Positions 15,082 through 24,191 of a stretch of DNA of 64,000 nucleotides are shown here, one piece after another. The translations under genes were made by a program, and so were the position numbers. The notes under the pieces were generated by a model. It searched no databases and was not told the DNA's origin. It saw nothing but the letters and a program-made list of their open reading frames with translations. Source of the stretch: Actinophytocola sp036555685 (GTDB taxonomy: Bacteria > Actinomycetota > Actinomycetes > Mycobacteriales > Pseudonocardiaceae); contig NZ_DATBKY010000237.1 of assembly GCF_036555685.1 (NCBI RefSeq), positions 1 to 64,000 of the forward strand, given 5' to 3'. The number at the start of each line of letters is the position of its first letter. Position 1 is the stretch's first letter.

Positions 15082-17373
15082 TCACGCGGGGTTGGCCACC
15101 GAGATGGTCAGGTCGTCCCCGGCGTCACCGGTGACCGTGACCCGCACGCCGTGGCCGGCGACCTTGACGCTGTTCTGCGGGTTCGCGGTGCTGTAGTAGG
15201 CGTCGGGATCGGTGTCGTCGAACACCGGAATCCCCTGGCTGGACGGCGCGCACGCGGCCTGCGTGACGACCGTCTGCTGCTGGCCCTTGCCCGACAGCAC
15301 CTCCCGGTGCAGGCAGGTGTCGTCGGTGGCTTCGAGGCCGAAGGTGGCGTCGAACGGCTGGCGGCGGTTGCTCGGGTAGGTGCCGTCGGGGTAGGTGAAC
15401 GGCGCCGGCCGGGCGTCGACGACCAGCGACAGGCCGCCGCCGGGGTGGGTGCTGGTGTTGTTGTCGCCGTAGGAGTGGTCGACGTACCAGACGAGCATGC
15501 CGTTCTGGAACTTGAAGTACTCCACCCAGTTCGGCGCCGTGAGGCCCTTGCTGAACTGGTAGGGGCCTTCGGCGAGCAGCGCGTCGGAGCCGACGTACTC
15601 CCGGTTCTCCACCAGGTAGTAGCGCTGGAAGGTGCCGGTCTCGGTACCGGTGGAGATCTTCCACGAGCCGGTCGCGGTCCACCCGTTGGTGCCGTTCTCG
15701 ACGTCGTCGCTGAACGCGGTGGTGTTGCCGGTCTTCACGGCGATGTCGTCGAGGAACGCGCCGGCCAGGTGCACGCCGCCGTCGGTCTGGTAGCGGAACC
15801 GGAACTGCGAGGCCTTGCCGTCGGCGGGGTAGGAGAACTTCAGCGCCGTCCACTTGCCGCTGGAGTCGCCGTCGATCAGTGCGCCGGCTCGCTGCCAGTT
15901 CAGGCCGCCGTCGAGGGAGTACTCGCCGACCAGGAAGTCGAAGTCGGCCTCGATGACGTGCCAGGCGTTCGCGCTGACCGTGACGCGCGAGGCGGCCGGG
16001 ATCGACCGGGTGAGCGACTCGTTGAGGTCGTCGGCGGTACCGGTCCACCACGCGTGGCTACCGGAGGTCGGCGTCGTGTAGGTCGTGCTCTTCGTGACGT
16101 CCGGCAGGTTGACCCGCACCGCCTGGTCCTTGTCGGACACCTGCAGCTGCGCCGGGTTGAGGGTGAAGTCGCCGGATGAGCCGAGCGGCACGGTGCTGTG
16201 GTCGAGCCAGCCGAGGAACAGCTTCTCCTCCGCGCCCATCAGGCCGGGGCGGGTGCCGATGCCCTCGTTCGCGGCCGCGCCGTGGCCCAGCCAGGAGCCG
16301 GAGCTCATCAGCGTCCAGAACGCGGTGGAGTTCTCGCCGGCGTTGGTGTCGTAGTAGTCCGGCAGGCCAAGGTCGTGGCCGAACTCGTGGCAGAACACGC
16401 CGAGCCCGCCGTTCTCCGGCTCGGTGGTGTAGTCGCCGAGCCAGTACTTCGACTCGCCGATCCGTGTGCCACCGGCCTTGTTGTCCGCGTCGCCCACCTG
16501 CGGGCCGGTCAGGCCGTAGTCGTCGCCGTTGACGTACCAGCGGTGCGACCAGATCGCGTCCTCGCCCTGCGCACCGCCGCCCGCGTCCTCGCCCGCACCG
16601 GCGTGCACGGCCTGGAAGTGGTCGATGTAGCCGTCGGGCTCGTCGAAGTTGCCGTCGTGGTCGTAGTCGTTGCGGTCCCACACGTCGAACTGCGCGAGGT
16701 AGGCGTCGATCTCGGCCGGGGTCTTGCCGGCGGCGAGCTGCGCGTTCCACCAGGCGTTGCCGGAGTCGGCGATGAAGTCCCAGGCGCCGCCGTCGTTCTC
16801 GCGGGCGTTGTCGCCGTACCAGGAGGCGTTGTAGGGCACCTTGACCCAGTCGGAGACGGTGTTGGTCACCGAGTAGCGGCCGTTGGACAGGGCCTCGTAG
16901 AAGGTGCGCATCGACTCGCCGGAGCCGTTGAAGTGCTCCTCGTAGTGCGCGGTGTCGAAGTTCGGCGCCCACGCGGTGGAGTTGTCGGCCGAGCGGTCCG
17001 GCTGCGGGATCTCGTTGTGCAGCGGGCCGGGCACGGTGCCGTAGCGGCCGGAGCTCTGGTCGCCGAACTCGGCCAGGATGGTGAAGATCTTGTCCTGGCG
17101 CGCGGTGGTCGTCTCGACGAACTTGCCCGGGGCGAGCTCGACCACGCCGCGGGAGTTGGCCTTGGTCCGGCCCTTGGCGACCTTCTCGATCGCCTGCTTG
17201 CGCATGTCGTTGCGCTGCTTGGTCAGCGGGCCGGGCAGGCTGTCCACGCGGTGCGCGGCCGGTGGCGGCGCGTCCTGTCGTGCCTGGTCCGCGACGGCCG
17301 AGGACGGTGGCACGGTGACGAACACAGCGGCGAGTGCGGCGCCCGCGAGCACGCCTGACAGACGTCTGTTCAC
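15082..17373 (-). CDS. Secreted M6-family (immune inhibitor A-like) metalloprotease
   Basis: The product is 763 residues. The signal peptide at 1-30 (RRLSGVLAGAALAAVFVTV) is followed by a propeptide-like region with ERVDSLPGPLTKQR-type sequence. The zinc site is HEFGHDLGLPDYYD at about 325-338 (HExxHxxGxxD), with a catalytic Glu in the first HExxH. The C-terminal half holds jelly-roll-like domains (GLNWQRAGALIDGD, KFSYPADGKASQFRFRYQTD) and the VEYFKFQNGMLVWYVDHSY segment typical of InhA. GTG 17373 is preceded by GAAGGA. The enzyme should be exported and degrade extracellular protein. The large upstream gap suggests its own promoter. Confidence 0.92.
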   Translation of the reverse strand: MNRRLSGVLAGAALAAVFVTVPPSSAVADQARQDAPPPAAHRVDSLPGPLTKQRNDMRKQAIEKVAKGRTKANSRGVVELAPGKFVETTTARQDKIFTILAEFGDQSSGRYGTVPGPLHNEIPQPDRSADNSTAWAPNFDTAHYEEHFNGSGESMRTFYEALSNGRYSVTNTVSDWVKVPYNASWYGDNARENDGGAWDFIADSGNAWWNAQLAAGKTPAEIDAYLAQFDVWDRNDYDHDGNFDEPDGYIDHFQAVHAGAGEDAGGGAQGEDAIWSHRWYVNGDDYGLTGPQVGDADNKAGGTRIGESKYWLGDYTTEPENGGLGVFCHEFGHDLGLPDYYDTNAGENSTAFWTLMSSGSWLGHGAAANEGIGTRPGLMGAEEKLFLGWLDHSTVPLGSSGDFTLNPAQLQVSDKDQAVRVNLPDVTKSTTYTTPTSGSHAWWTGTADDLNESLTRSIPAASRVTVSANAWHVIEADFDFLVGEYSLDGGLNWQRAGALIDGDSSGKWTALKFSYPADGKASQFRFRYQTDGGVHLAGAFLDDIAVKTGNTTAFSDDVENGTNGWTATGSWKISTGTETGTFQRYYLVENREYVGSDALLAEGPYQFSKGLTAPNWVEYFKFQNGMLVWYVDHSYGDNNTSTHPGGGLSLVVDARPAPFTYPDGTYPSNRRQPFDATFGLEATDDTCLHREVLSGKGQQQTVVTQAACAPSSQGIPVFDDTDPDAYYSTANPQNSVKVAGHGVRVTVTGDAGDDLTISVANPA

Positions 17374-17659
17374 AGATGGGTCCTTCGTGATGGGCAGGGG
17401 GTTACGGATGCAAATCGGATCACGCCCCAGCGGTGCAACGGACACGAAATTCCCAGAAGCGGCACGGGGAATGGGAACGAAAGTCCGGGCGCGCTGGTGA
17501 CCTTCGCGATCGCGGTGCCGGTGCACCGGACTCCGCTCGAGATCGCCCTCCTGCTGCCGGCCGTCGGCGGAGGACGGCTCGAGACCGGTACCCAGACAAT
17601 CCTGTGTGGACTGTCGTGCCCGTTGGCGACGACCATGTCGGCCGCTGACGCCGAGCGAC

Positions 17660-17665
17660 TACAGT
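17660..17665 (+). promoter_or_regulatory. Likely -10 element of a leaderless transcript
   Basis: TACAGT matches the actinobacterial -10 pattern TANNNT and ends 7 bases before the GTG at 17673, with no ribosome-binding site between. This is the layout of leaderless mRNAs, which are common in this phylum. No convincing -35 is seen. Confidence 0.45.
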
Positions 17666-17672
17666 CGCACGG

Positions 17673-18014
17673 GTGGCGGGTCATCTGGTACCGGTGGAGA
17701 TCGACGGTGTCGAGGTCCTGGTCGAGACTGTCCCGGTTGCCGGCAGCGAACCGACCTCGCGGCGCGGTGACGCCGGTGAGCGGGTGCGGGCGGCCTTCGA
17801 CAGCGTCCCGGACGTGATCGTCAGCATGGCTGCCCGGACCGTCGAGGCCGTGCGCAAGCTCGCCGCGTCCGACGCGGCACATCCGTCCCGGCTGGAGGTC
17901 GAGTTCGGTATCGGGTTCGCCGCCAAAGGCAACGTCGTCGTCGCCAGCGGCGAGGCCAACGCCTCGTTGAAGGTCAAACTGATCTACGAGGCCTCCCCGC
18001 CGGGCCAACCGTGA
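17673..18014 (+). CDS. Trypco1-like (CU044_2847-type) trypsin-co-occurring protein
   Basis: The product is 113 residues, one compact domain. It opens with the two-strand VPVEIDGVEVLVETVPVAG, continues with an amphipathic helix (ERVRAAFDSVPDVIVSMAAR) and ends in a second sheet (LEVEFGIGFAAKGNVVVASG, ANASLKVKLIYE). This matches the small domain described as trypsin-co-occurring (Trypco1), which accompanies trypsin-CHAT-STAND proteins. Its stop overlaps the GTG of the next gene as GTGA, so the two are translated together. Its role is unknown; being a likely partner or substrate of the protease is inference. The GTG start lies 7 bases after a TACAGT element. Confidence 0.8.
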   Translation: MAGHLVPVEIDGVEVLVETVPVAGSEPTSRRGDAGERVRAAFDSVPDVIVSMAARTVEAVRKLAASDAAHPSRLEVEFGIGFAAKGNVVVASGEANASLKVKLIYEASPPGQP

Positions 18015-21000
18015 CGCCGCCTGCCTACCTGGGTCGGGTCCGTACCGCGGACGGCGTGGTCGCCGGCACCTGCTTTCAAGTCGCACCCAGCATCCTGGTC
18101 ACGGCGCAGCATGTCCTGTCCGGGGACGTCCTGGTGGACAACTTCGGGGACGAGATCGCGTCCGCTCGGGTGCTTCGGGCCGACCCCGTGCACGACCTCG
18201 CCGTCCTGCGCGTGGAGCGGCCGTTCGCGGCCAGCGTCACGGGCTTGTCCGTCACCGACGCCGAGAGGCTGACGTCTTCCGTCGTCGTCACGGGCGCATG
18301 CGAGGTCGACGATTCCGGTCGAGGCTACAGTCATCTGGATGCCCCGGGTTCGTGGTCGGGCGGCACCACCCGGGACGGCGTGCCGCTGGGTCGCCTTTCC
18401 AGCACGGACGTCCTGCTCGGGATGAGCGGTGCCCCGGTCCGCCGGCTGGGCGATGACGTGGTGGTCGGCGTGGTCTCCGGCCGGTACAACAGCGCCGACG
18501 GTTGGTTGCGCGACTCCGTGTGGGTGGCCAGGGTCGAGGACCTGCAGCCGCTCCTGGCCGGGTTGGTCGACGTGGCGGTCGGTGGCCGCCCGCTCGGACC
18601 GATCGTCGACCTGGTGCTGGAGGTGTCGACGTCGACGGTTCGTCTCCGCGGCCCCGGTATCGACCTCATCGCCGAACATGGCGGCGTTGGGTTCGGCTTG
18701 CGCTCCGCCGTGCGGGAGCGACAGCCACGCCGCGCCGGCCGGCTGCTGGCCGAGTCCTTCCTGCCCGAGCCGCTGTCCGGTGCGCTGGCCGACGTGTTGC
18801 GCCGGGCCGACGCGGCGGACACGGTGGTGCGGCTCGGATTGGACGCCGCGGACTTCGCGATGCTGCCCTGGGAGGCGTTGCCGAACCCGGTGGACGGTCG
18901 GCCGCTGGCACTGTCGCGGCTGGTTGTCGTGTATCGCAGGGCACCCGCGCCGCAGCCGCGCCCGATTCGCGGCCCGTTACGCCTCGTCGTGGCCATCGCC
19001 TCGCCCGACGACGCTTCCCCGGTGCTGGACTTCGAGCGCGAGCTACGCAACGTGCTGGCGGCCGTGCGCGGCGCCCGTCAAGGCGAGGCCCAGGTCCGCC
19101 TCGTGCCGTTCGCGACCACCTCTGCCATTCGCGCCGAGCTCGCCGCCGGCCCGGCCCACGTCCTGCACATGTCCGGGCACGGCCGGCCGGGGGAACTCCT
19201 GCTTGAGGATGACGACGGCGCCGGCAGACCGGTCACCGCCGAAGTGTTCGTCGAGGAGGCCATCCCACCCGGCGCCATGCCACCGGTCGTCGCTCTCTCG
19301 GCGTGCCACGCGCACGAGTCCCCGTCCTTCTCGGCGGCCCTCCTTCGATGCGGCGCCAGCGTGGTCATCGGCGCCGAGGCATCGGTTTCCGACCGCTACG
19401 GCACCCGCTTGTTCGCCCGCGTCTACAACGAGTTGGCCTCCTCGGCCCAGCCCGACGTGCTCGCCGCGGTCGCTGAGGCCCGCCGGATCGTGCAGCGAGA
19501 GCTGGAGTCGGCCAAGGATCCGCTGGCCGACCGCGACGAGTGGAGTGTCATCACCGTCCACACCGGCGGCGCCGCCATCCTGTTCGATCCCGCCGCGTCC
19601 GAGACGCTGCCGCCGCCTGCGCGTCAGTCGCTGCGCGGCCTGCTGGACCGTGGTGTGGGCGAGTTCGTCGGCCGCCGCCGCGAACAACGCGAGCTGCCCA
19701 CCCTGCTCCTCGGCACCGCCACCAGCGGTGTCCTCCTGTACGGCATCGGCGGCGTCGGCAAGACCACGCTCGCCGCCCAGCTCGTCCGCCGGATCCAGTC
19801 CCGCGAACCAGCCCGCCGCGCCATCGTCCTCAACGGCGAACTTTCGGTCGACGCCGTGTTCACCAAGGTCGCCGTCACGCTCCGCCGGGCCGGCCTGCCC
19901 GCGGCCGCGGAGTTCGTCAGCCGGCTGGACGAACGCTGGCAAGATCGGTTCGACGCTCTCCGCGAGGACGTCCTCGACAATCTGCCCCTGCTCCTCGTCC
20001 TCGACAACTTCGACGACAACCTCACCGACAACCTCACCGACAACCTCACCGACAACCTCACTGACAACCTCACTGACAACCTCACCGACAACCACACCGG
20101 CAACCAGATCCGCGATGCCGCCCTGGCCGGCCTTCTGGCGGCCTGGTCCCGTGATCCGGGCCGCAGTCGCCTGCTGATCACGTCCCGCCACCCGGTCGGC
20201 GTTCCCGGACTGACCCTCCGCCCGGTCGGCCCCCTGTCGCTGGCCGAGACTCTCAAACTCATCTGGTCGCTTCCCGCCCTCGACGCTCTCGAACCGACCG
20301 ACATCGAGCGGGTCTGGCGCCTCGTCGGCGGCCACCCTCGCACCCTGGAATACCTCGACGCTCTCCTCACCGGCGGCCGGGCCCGTTTCCACGACGTCAC
20401 CGAACGCCTCGCGCGTGCCGTCGATACCACCGCCCTCGCCGCCACCCCCACGCTCGACGCCGCGCTCGCCCAGTCGATCACCCTGGCAGCCAACGAAGTC
20501 CTTCTCGATCAACTTCTCGCGACTCTGCCGGCCGACGTCGAGCGCCACCTCGTGGAGCTGTCGGTCTACCGCGAACCCATAGAGATATCGACAGACCTCT
20601 CGACGGACCTGACCCTCCTCGAGGCCAGCAGCCTCGTCACGCTCGACGGCGGCAGAGCGTTCGTCCACCGCTGGACCGCAACAGAGCTCGCCCGCCGGTG
20701 GACGGCCGACCACCATGCCGACGACCTCGCCGCGGCCCACCGCCAAGCGGCGCAGTACTGGCGGCGGCGCGTCAAAACCCTGAAGCTGGAAAATGCTGCC
20801 GTCGTCCACGATCTCCTCGAAGCCCGACACCATCTGCTCGCCGCGGGCGATCGCGCTGAAGGGTTTGTGATAACAGAAGCCGCGCTCTTGGTGCTCGACG
20901 GTATGGGCGCGCCCGACCATGCGTTCGAGCTCACCCGCGACACCCTGCGCTGGGTGGAACTAGACTCACCTCAGCAGCTCGCCATGACCCAACGTCTCGG

Positions 21001-21943
21001 TGTTCTCGCCCAGGGTTGGGGAGACTACTCGGAAGCCGAGCGCTGCTACCAGCAAGCGCTGGAGATCAGCAAACGACTGAATGTCGCCGCCGGCATGGCA
21101 ACCTGCTCCTACCAGCTCGGCAAGCTGGCCAAGGACCGGGGAAACTACGCCGACGCCGAACACCACTACCGGCGCGCCCTGGAGATCAGCGAGCAGTCGA
21201 ACGCGATGTCCGGAATGACCGCGGCGGTCTATCACGAGTTCGGAAACCTGGCTGAGTCTCGAGGCGACTACGACGAGGCAGAACGCCGCTATCACCAGGC
21301 GCTCGAGATAAGTGAACAGCTGGGCAACCGATATGAGATGTCGGCCACCATCGGGCAACTCGGCATGCTCGCCCACGATCGAGGCGACCATCAGGAGGCC
21401 GAGCGCCGCTACCGTCAAGCCCGGAAGATCGCAGAGAACGTAAACAATCCGGCCCAGCTGGCAACCTTCTACCACCAGGAGGGCGTGCTCGCGCACGATC
21501 TCGGGAAGTACGCGGAAGCGGAAGACCTCTACCGGAGTTCCCTCGAAATCGACCTGAGGATGGGAGATCAAGCCGGCATCGCCGCCAACTACGGCCAACT
21601 GGGCCTGCTGGCCATGACACGCGAGGACTACCCGGAGGCCGAACGTCTGTACCAGCAGTCGCTGGCGATCAAAGAACGGCTGCGCGATCAAGCCGGCGTC
21701 GCGACGACACTGACCGGGCTAGGCTTGCTCGCCATGGCACGCAAGCGACTCGGCGACGCCGTCGGCTTCAACGCCCGCGCTCTCCTGCTTCGGCTCACAC
21801 ACGACTTGCCACATGTGCACTACAACAGGGCGCTACTTGTCTCGCTTCGCAGGCATGTGGGCAGTGCGGCATTCAACGACGCGGCCGGAAGAGTACTGGA
21901 CACGGAGCAGATCACCAGGCTCAACGACCAATTGCCGAGGTGA
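18011..21943 (+). CDS. Trypsin-CHAT-NB-ARC-TPR multidomain protein (conflict-system STAND NTPase)
   Basis: The product is 1310 residues in four parts. (1) Residues 1-190 are a trypsin-like protease with His34 (LVTAQHVL), Asp62 (VHDLAVLR) and Ser139 (GMSGAPV). (2) Residues about 200-530 include a CHAT caspase-like domain with His390 (HMSGHGRPGELLLEDD) and Cys432 (VALSACHAHE). (3) Residues about 545-950 are an NB-ARC/STAND ATPase with Walker A GIGGVGKTT at 578-586, Walker B LLLVLDNFDD around Asp665, sensor SRLLITSRHPVG and a winged-helix region. (4) Residues about 985-1260 are six to seven 40-residue kinesin-light-chain-type TPRs (DYSEAERCYQQALEIS). No signal peptide or membrane segment is seen. 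By analogy, TPRs sense a ligand, the NTPase oligomerises and a protease executes a response. All catalytic residues appear intact. The GTG start overlaps the upstream stop. Confidence 0.9.
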   Translation: MTPPAYLGRVRTADGVVAGTCFQVAPSILVTAQHVLSGDVLVDNFGDEIASARVLRADPVHDLAVLRVERPFAASVTGLSVTDAERLTSSVVVTGACEVDDSGRGYSHLDAPGSWSGGTTRDGVPLGRLSSTDVLLGMSGAPVRRLGDDVVVGVVSGRYNSADGWLRDSVWVARVEDLQPLLAGLVDVAVGGRPLGPIVDLVLEVSTSTVRLRGPGIDLIAEHGGVGFGLRSAVRERQPRRAGRLLAESFLPEPLSGALADVLRRADAADTVVRLGLDAADFAMLPWEALPNPVDGRPLALSRLVVVYRRAPAPQPRPIRGPLRLVVAIASPDDASPVLDFERELRNVLAAVRGARQGEAQVRLVPFATTSAIRAELAAGPAHVLHMSGHGRPGELLLEDDDGAGRPVTAEVFVEEAIPPGAMPPVVALSACHAHESPSFSAALLRCGASVVIGAEASVSDRYGTRLFARVYNELASSAQPDVLAAVAEARRIVQRELESAKDPLADRDEWSVITVHTGGAAILFDPAASETLPPPARQSLRGLLDRGVGEFVGRRREQRELPTLLLGTATSGVLLYGIGGVGKTTLAAQLVRRIQSREPARRAIVLNGELSVDAVFTKVAVTLRRAGLPAAAEFVSRLDERWQDRFDALREDVLDNLPLLLVLDNFDDNLTDNLTDNLTDNLTDNLTDNLTDNHTGNQIRDAALAGLLAAWSRDPGRSRLLITSRHPVGVPGLTLRPVGPLSLAETLKLIWSLPALDALEPTDIERVWRLVGGHPRTLEYLDALLTGGRARFHDVTERLARAVDTTALAATPTLDAALAQSITLAANEVLLDQLLATLPADVERHLVELSVYREPIEISTDLSTDLTLLEASSLVTLDGGRAFVHRWTATELARRWTADHHADDLAAAHRQAAQYWRRRVKTLKLENAAVVHDLLEARHHLLAAGDRAEGFVITEAALLVLDGMGAPDHAFELTRDTLRWVELDSPQQLAMTQRLGVLAQGWGDYSEAERCYQQALEISKRLNVAAGMATCSYQLGKLAKDRGNYADAEHHYRRALEISEQSNAMSGMTAAVYHEFGNLAESRGDYDEAERRYHQALEISEQLGNRYEMSATIGQLGMLAHDRGDHQEAERRYRQARKIAENVNNPAQLATFYHQEGVLAHDLGKYAEAEDLYRSSLEIDLRMGDQAGIAANYGQLGLLAMTREDYPEAERLYQQSLAIKERLRDQAGVATTLTGLGLLAMARKRLGDAVGFNARALLLRLTHDLPHVHYNRALLVSLRRHVGSAAFNDAAGRVLDTEQITRLNDQLPR
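20021..20092 (+). repeat. Six tandem 12-bp repeats encoding (LTDN)6
   Basis: Six head-to-tail copies of CTCACCGACAAC, two with T for C at position 6, encode residues 671-694 directly after Walker B. The unit is a multiple of three, so copy-number change would alter length without breaking the frame. Confidence 0.95.
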
Positions 21944-22042
21944 CTGCGGTAGCCTGCCGGGCGCTTCGTCGGCAAACCGGCGCGTCGTCGATGGGATGCG
22001 AATCCTGCGGCGACCGGAATCACCCAAGCGGGAGTCGCGCAC

Positions 22043-22759
22043 ATGGCAGGTGCTGGCAAGAAGGGGCGTGCCCCACGACGCGAAACCGTCGCGAGCCGTA
22101 CGTCGGAGGCGCCAGTCGCGCAGGAATCCGAGGATCTCCACGACCGGGTACTGCGCATGGCCGGCGCGGAGCCCAAGCCGATACTCATCGGCGGTGCCGT
22201 CTTGTTCGTGTTCGCGGTGAGCATAGGCGGCGGCGGCCGGTACGTGATCAACCCGAACCTGCTTACGGGCACGTGGTCGTACATCGCGGGTGCGCTGGCC
22301 GCCACGTTCACCTTCCTGGCCATGTCGACGCTGATGTCGATGGCTTATTGCTTCATGTTCCCCCGCGACACCACCCTGGTACGGGCATTCGCCGCCTCAG
22401 TGGGGAACTTCGCCGCGATCGGCGCCATCGTGGGTACCCTGCTCGGCCTGCGGTTGGTCGTCCCGTTCGGCATCGACCTGGTACAGCACCGCGCTGACCA
22501 CGATCAGCCGTTCATGGAATGCATCAGCATCGTCGGCAGCGCCGCCACCATGGTGACCCTGATGATGATCGGCCTGTGTTGGGTGCGTTCGCTGGGCGTG
22601 CTCATCTACTCGATCAGAAGCAATGTGGGAGCCGCTGACTCCCGGTCGCGGACAGTCGTCCTCATCCGAGGCGTTCTGCCCGCTGTGATCATGGCGGGGG
22701 CAAACTTCCTGGCACTTAACGCAGCCCGCGCCATGATGTTCCTCGTCGTTTCCAAATGA
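22043..22759 (+). CDS. Four-helix membrane protein next to the protease-STAND gene
   Basis: The product is 238 residues. A charged cytosolic N-terminus (GKKGRAPRRETVASR) is followed by four to five hydrophobic helices, at about 47-67, 80-105, 117-140, 165-185 and 212-232. I recognise no family. It lies 99 bases after the protease-STAND gene on the same strand with GGGAG at about 8 bases before ATG 22043, so it could be part of the same transcript. In conflict systems a membrane protein at this place can act as the pore-forming or membrane-linked effector, but here that is only suggested by position. It may equally be an unrelated neighbour. Confidence 0.7.
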   Translation: MAGAGKKGRAPRRETVASRTSEAPVAQESEDLHDRVLRMAGAEPKPILIGGAVLFVFAVSIGGGGRYVINPNLLTGTWSYIAGALAATFTFLAMSTLMSMAYCFMFPRDTTLVRAFAASVGNFAAIGAIVGTLLGLRLVVPFGIDLVQHRADHDQPFMECISIVGSAATMVTLMMIGLCWVRSLGVLIYSIRSNVGAADSRSRTVVLIRGVLPAVIMAGANFLALNAARAMMFLVVSK

Positions 22760-22883
22760 CCGGTCGGACCGCCCGAGCGACCATTCGGCTTCCGGCGGTT
22801 GGCCGATTCCTGGCACGAACGAACCCGTTATGCTCGCCACCGACCCGCGTCCGCGGGTGATCTCGGCGCAACTGGGGGAAGTC

Positions 22884-24071
22884 ATGAGGCGTTCGCGCCG
22901 TGCACCGGTGTGTGCAGCCGCTGTTCGATCCGTGTTCGTCACCGTGTTTGTCACCCTGTTCGCCGCCGGGGGCGTCGCTGTGGGCGCCACTGCGGCGTCG
23001 GCTCAGGGCGGGCGGGTGGCCGTCGACCTCGGGACCTTGCCCGGTGGCACCGGTGCCGCGACCGTCGCGATCAACGAGGCGGGGACGATCGCCGGTATGG
23101 CTGTGGCGGCCGACGGCACTGCTCGGCCGGTCCGGTGGACCAGCGGCGGGGTGATCGACGCACTGGCGACGCCCGCCGGCACTCAGTTCGGCACCACCGT
23201 CGATGTCAACGAGTCGGACACCGTCGCGGGCTACACGCAGGACGCGAGTGTGGGTGTGCATGGGGCGCTGTGGGACCGGAGCGGTGTTCGCACCGACCTG
23301 CTGGCGCTGCCGGGCGGCTGGGGCAGCGAACCGGCCGACCTCAACGACGCCGGCACGGTGGTCGGGTCTTCCCACGCGGCGAGCGGGGACACCCACGCCG
23401 TCCGGTGGAACCCGGGCGGTGTCCCCACGGACCTCGGCACACTGCCCGGCGGCACGGTCTCGGAAGCTCTCGCGGTCAACGAGCAGGGCATGGTCGTCGG
23501 ACTCGCATTGACGGCGAGCTTCGAGCAGCACAGCGCGCTGTGGGACGCGGACGGGAATATCACCGAACTCGTTGCCCCGGGTGGCGGCGGCGACACCTAC
23601 CCCATGGACATCAACGAGCAAGGCGAGGTCATCGGCCAGGCGCAGTTCATGGACGGCACGTACCACGCCGTGCGGTGGAGCAGCTCGGGCGTCCCCACTG
23701 ACCTCGGCACGATCGACGGGTTCGGGGACAGCAACGCGCTCGCCATCAACGACCTCGGCGTCGTGGTCGGGGACTCGCAGGATCGCCCGGTCCGGTGGAA
23801 CGCGGCCGGCGAGCTGACCGAGCTTCCCACGCTGCCCGGCTACTTCACCGGCGCCGCGAACGAGATCAACGGTCAGGGCATCGTCGCCGGCACGGCCGGC
23901 GACTTCATCACCGGCCAGCAGGCGGTGCGCTGGAACGCCGCGGGCAAGGTGAGCGCGCTGGGCAACCTGCCCGGCGGCACCGGGAGCAACGTCAACGACA
24001 TCAACGACAAGGGCGTGATCGTCGGCAACGCACGAACCGCGGACGGCCGCACGCACGCGGTGCGGTGGTGA
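22884..24071 (+). CDS. Secreted HAF-repeat protein
   Basis: The product is 395 residues. A basic start and long hydrophobic stretch (SVFVTVFVTLFAAGGVAVG) make a signal peptide ending in ASAQ. The mature part is seven to eight repeats of about 45 residues built on DLGTLPGGTGAATVAINEAG, AVRW and VVG, the signature of the extracellular HAF family; these probably fold as a beta-propeller. ATG 22884 (MRRSRR) was chosen because a start further up would put 18 extra residues before the signal. Its function is unknown; related proteins occur in actinobacterial exoproteomes and as autotransporter-like surface proteins elsewhere. Confidence 0.85.
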   Translation: MRRSRRAPVCAAAVRSVFVTVFVTLFAAGGVAVGATAASAQGGRVAVDLGTLPGGTGAATVAINEAGTIAGMAVAADGTARPVRWTSGGVIDALATPAGTQFGTTVDVNESDTVAGYTQDASVGVHGALWDRSGVRTDLLALPGGWGSEPADLNDAGTVVGSSHAASGDTHAVRWNPGGVPTDLGTLPGGTVSEALAVNEQGMVVGLALTASFEQHSALWDADGNITELVAPGGGGDTYPMDINEQGEVIGQAQFMDGTYHAVRWSSSGVPTDLGTIDGFGDSNALAINDLGVVVGDSQDRPVRWNAAGELTELPTLPGYFTGAANEINGQGIVAGTAGDFITGQQAVRWNAAGKVSALGNLPGGTGSNVNDINDKGVIVGNARTADGRTHAVRW

Positions 24072-24191
24072 CCCAGGCCGTCGCCAGGCCGCGCACACGC
24101 GCTTGACCTGCGTGTCTACCGCACAAGGCAAACACATTTCACCGCTGGGTCGGTCCGGGAAGGTTGTCGCTCCCGGACACGAGGAAGGCAC

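Noticed and set aside
20021..20092. CRISPR-like tandem repeats
   Set aside because: The 12-bp units are contiguous without spacers and lie in frame inside a protein gene.
19043..20920. 625-residue open frame on the minus strand inside the trypsin-CHAT-STAND gene
   Set aside because: It is the mirror of a gene with complete domain structure on the plus strand; the antisense product is low-complexity and has no recognisable motif.
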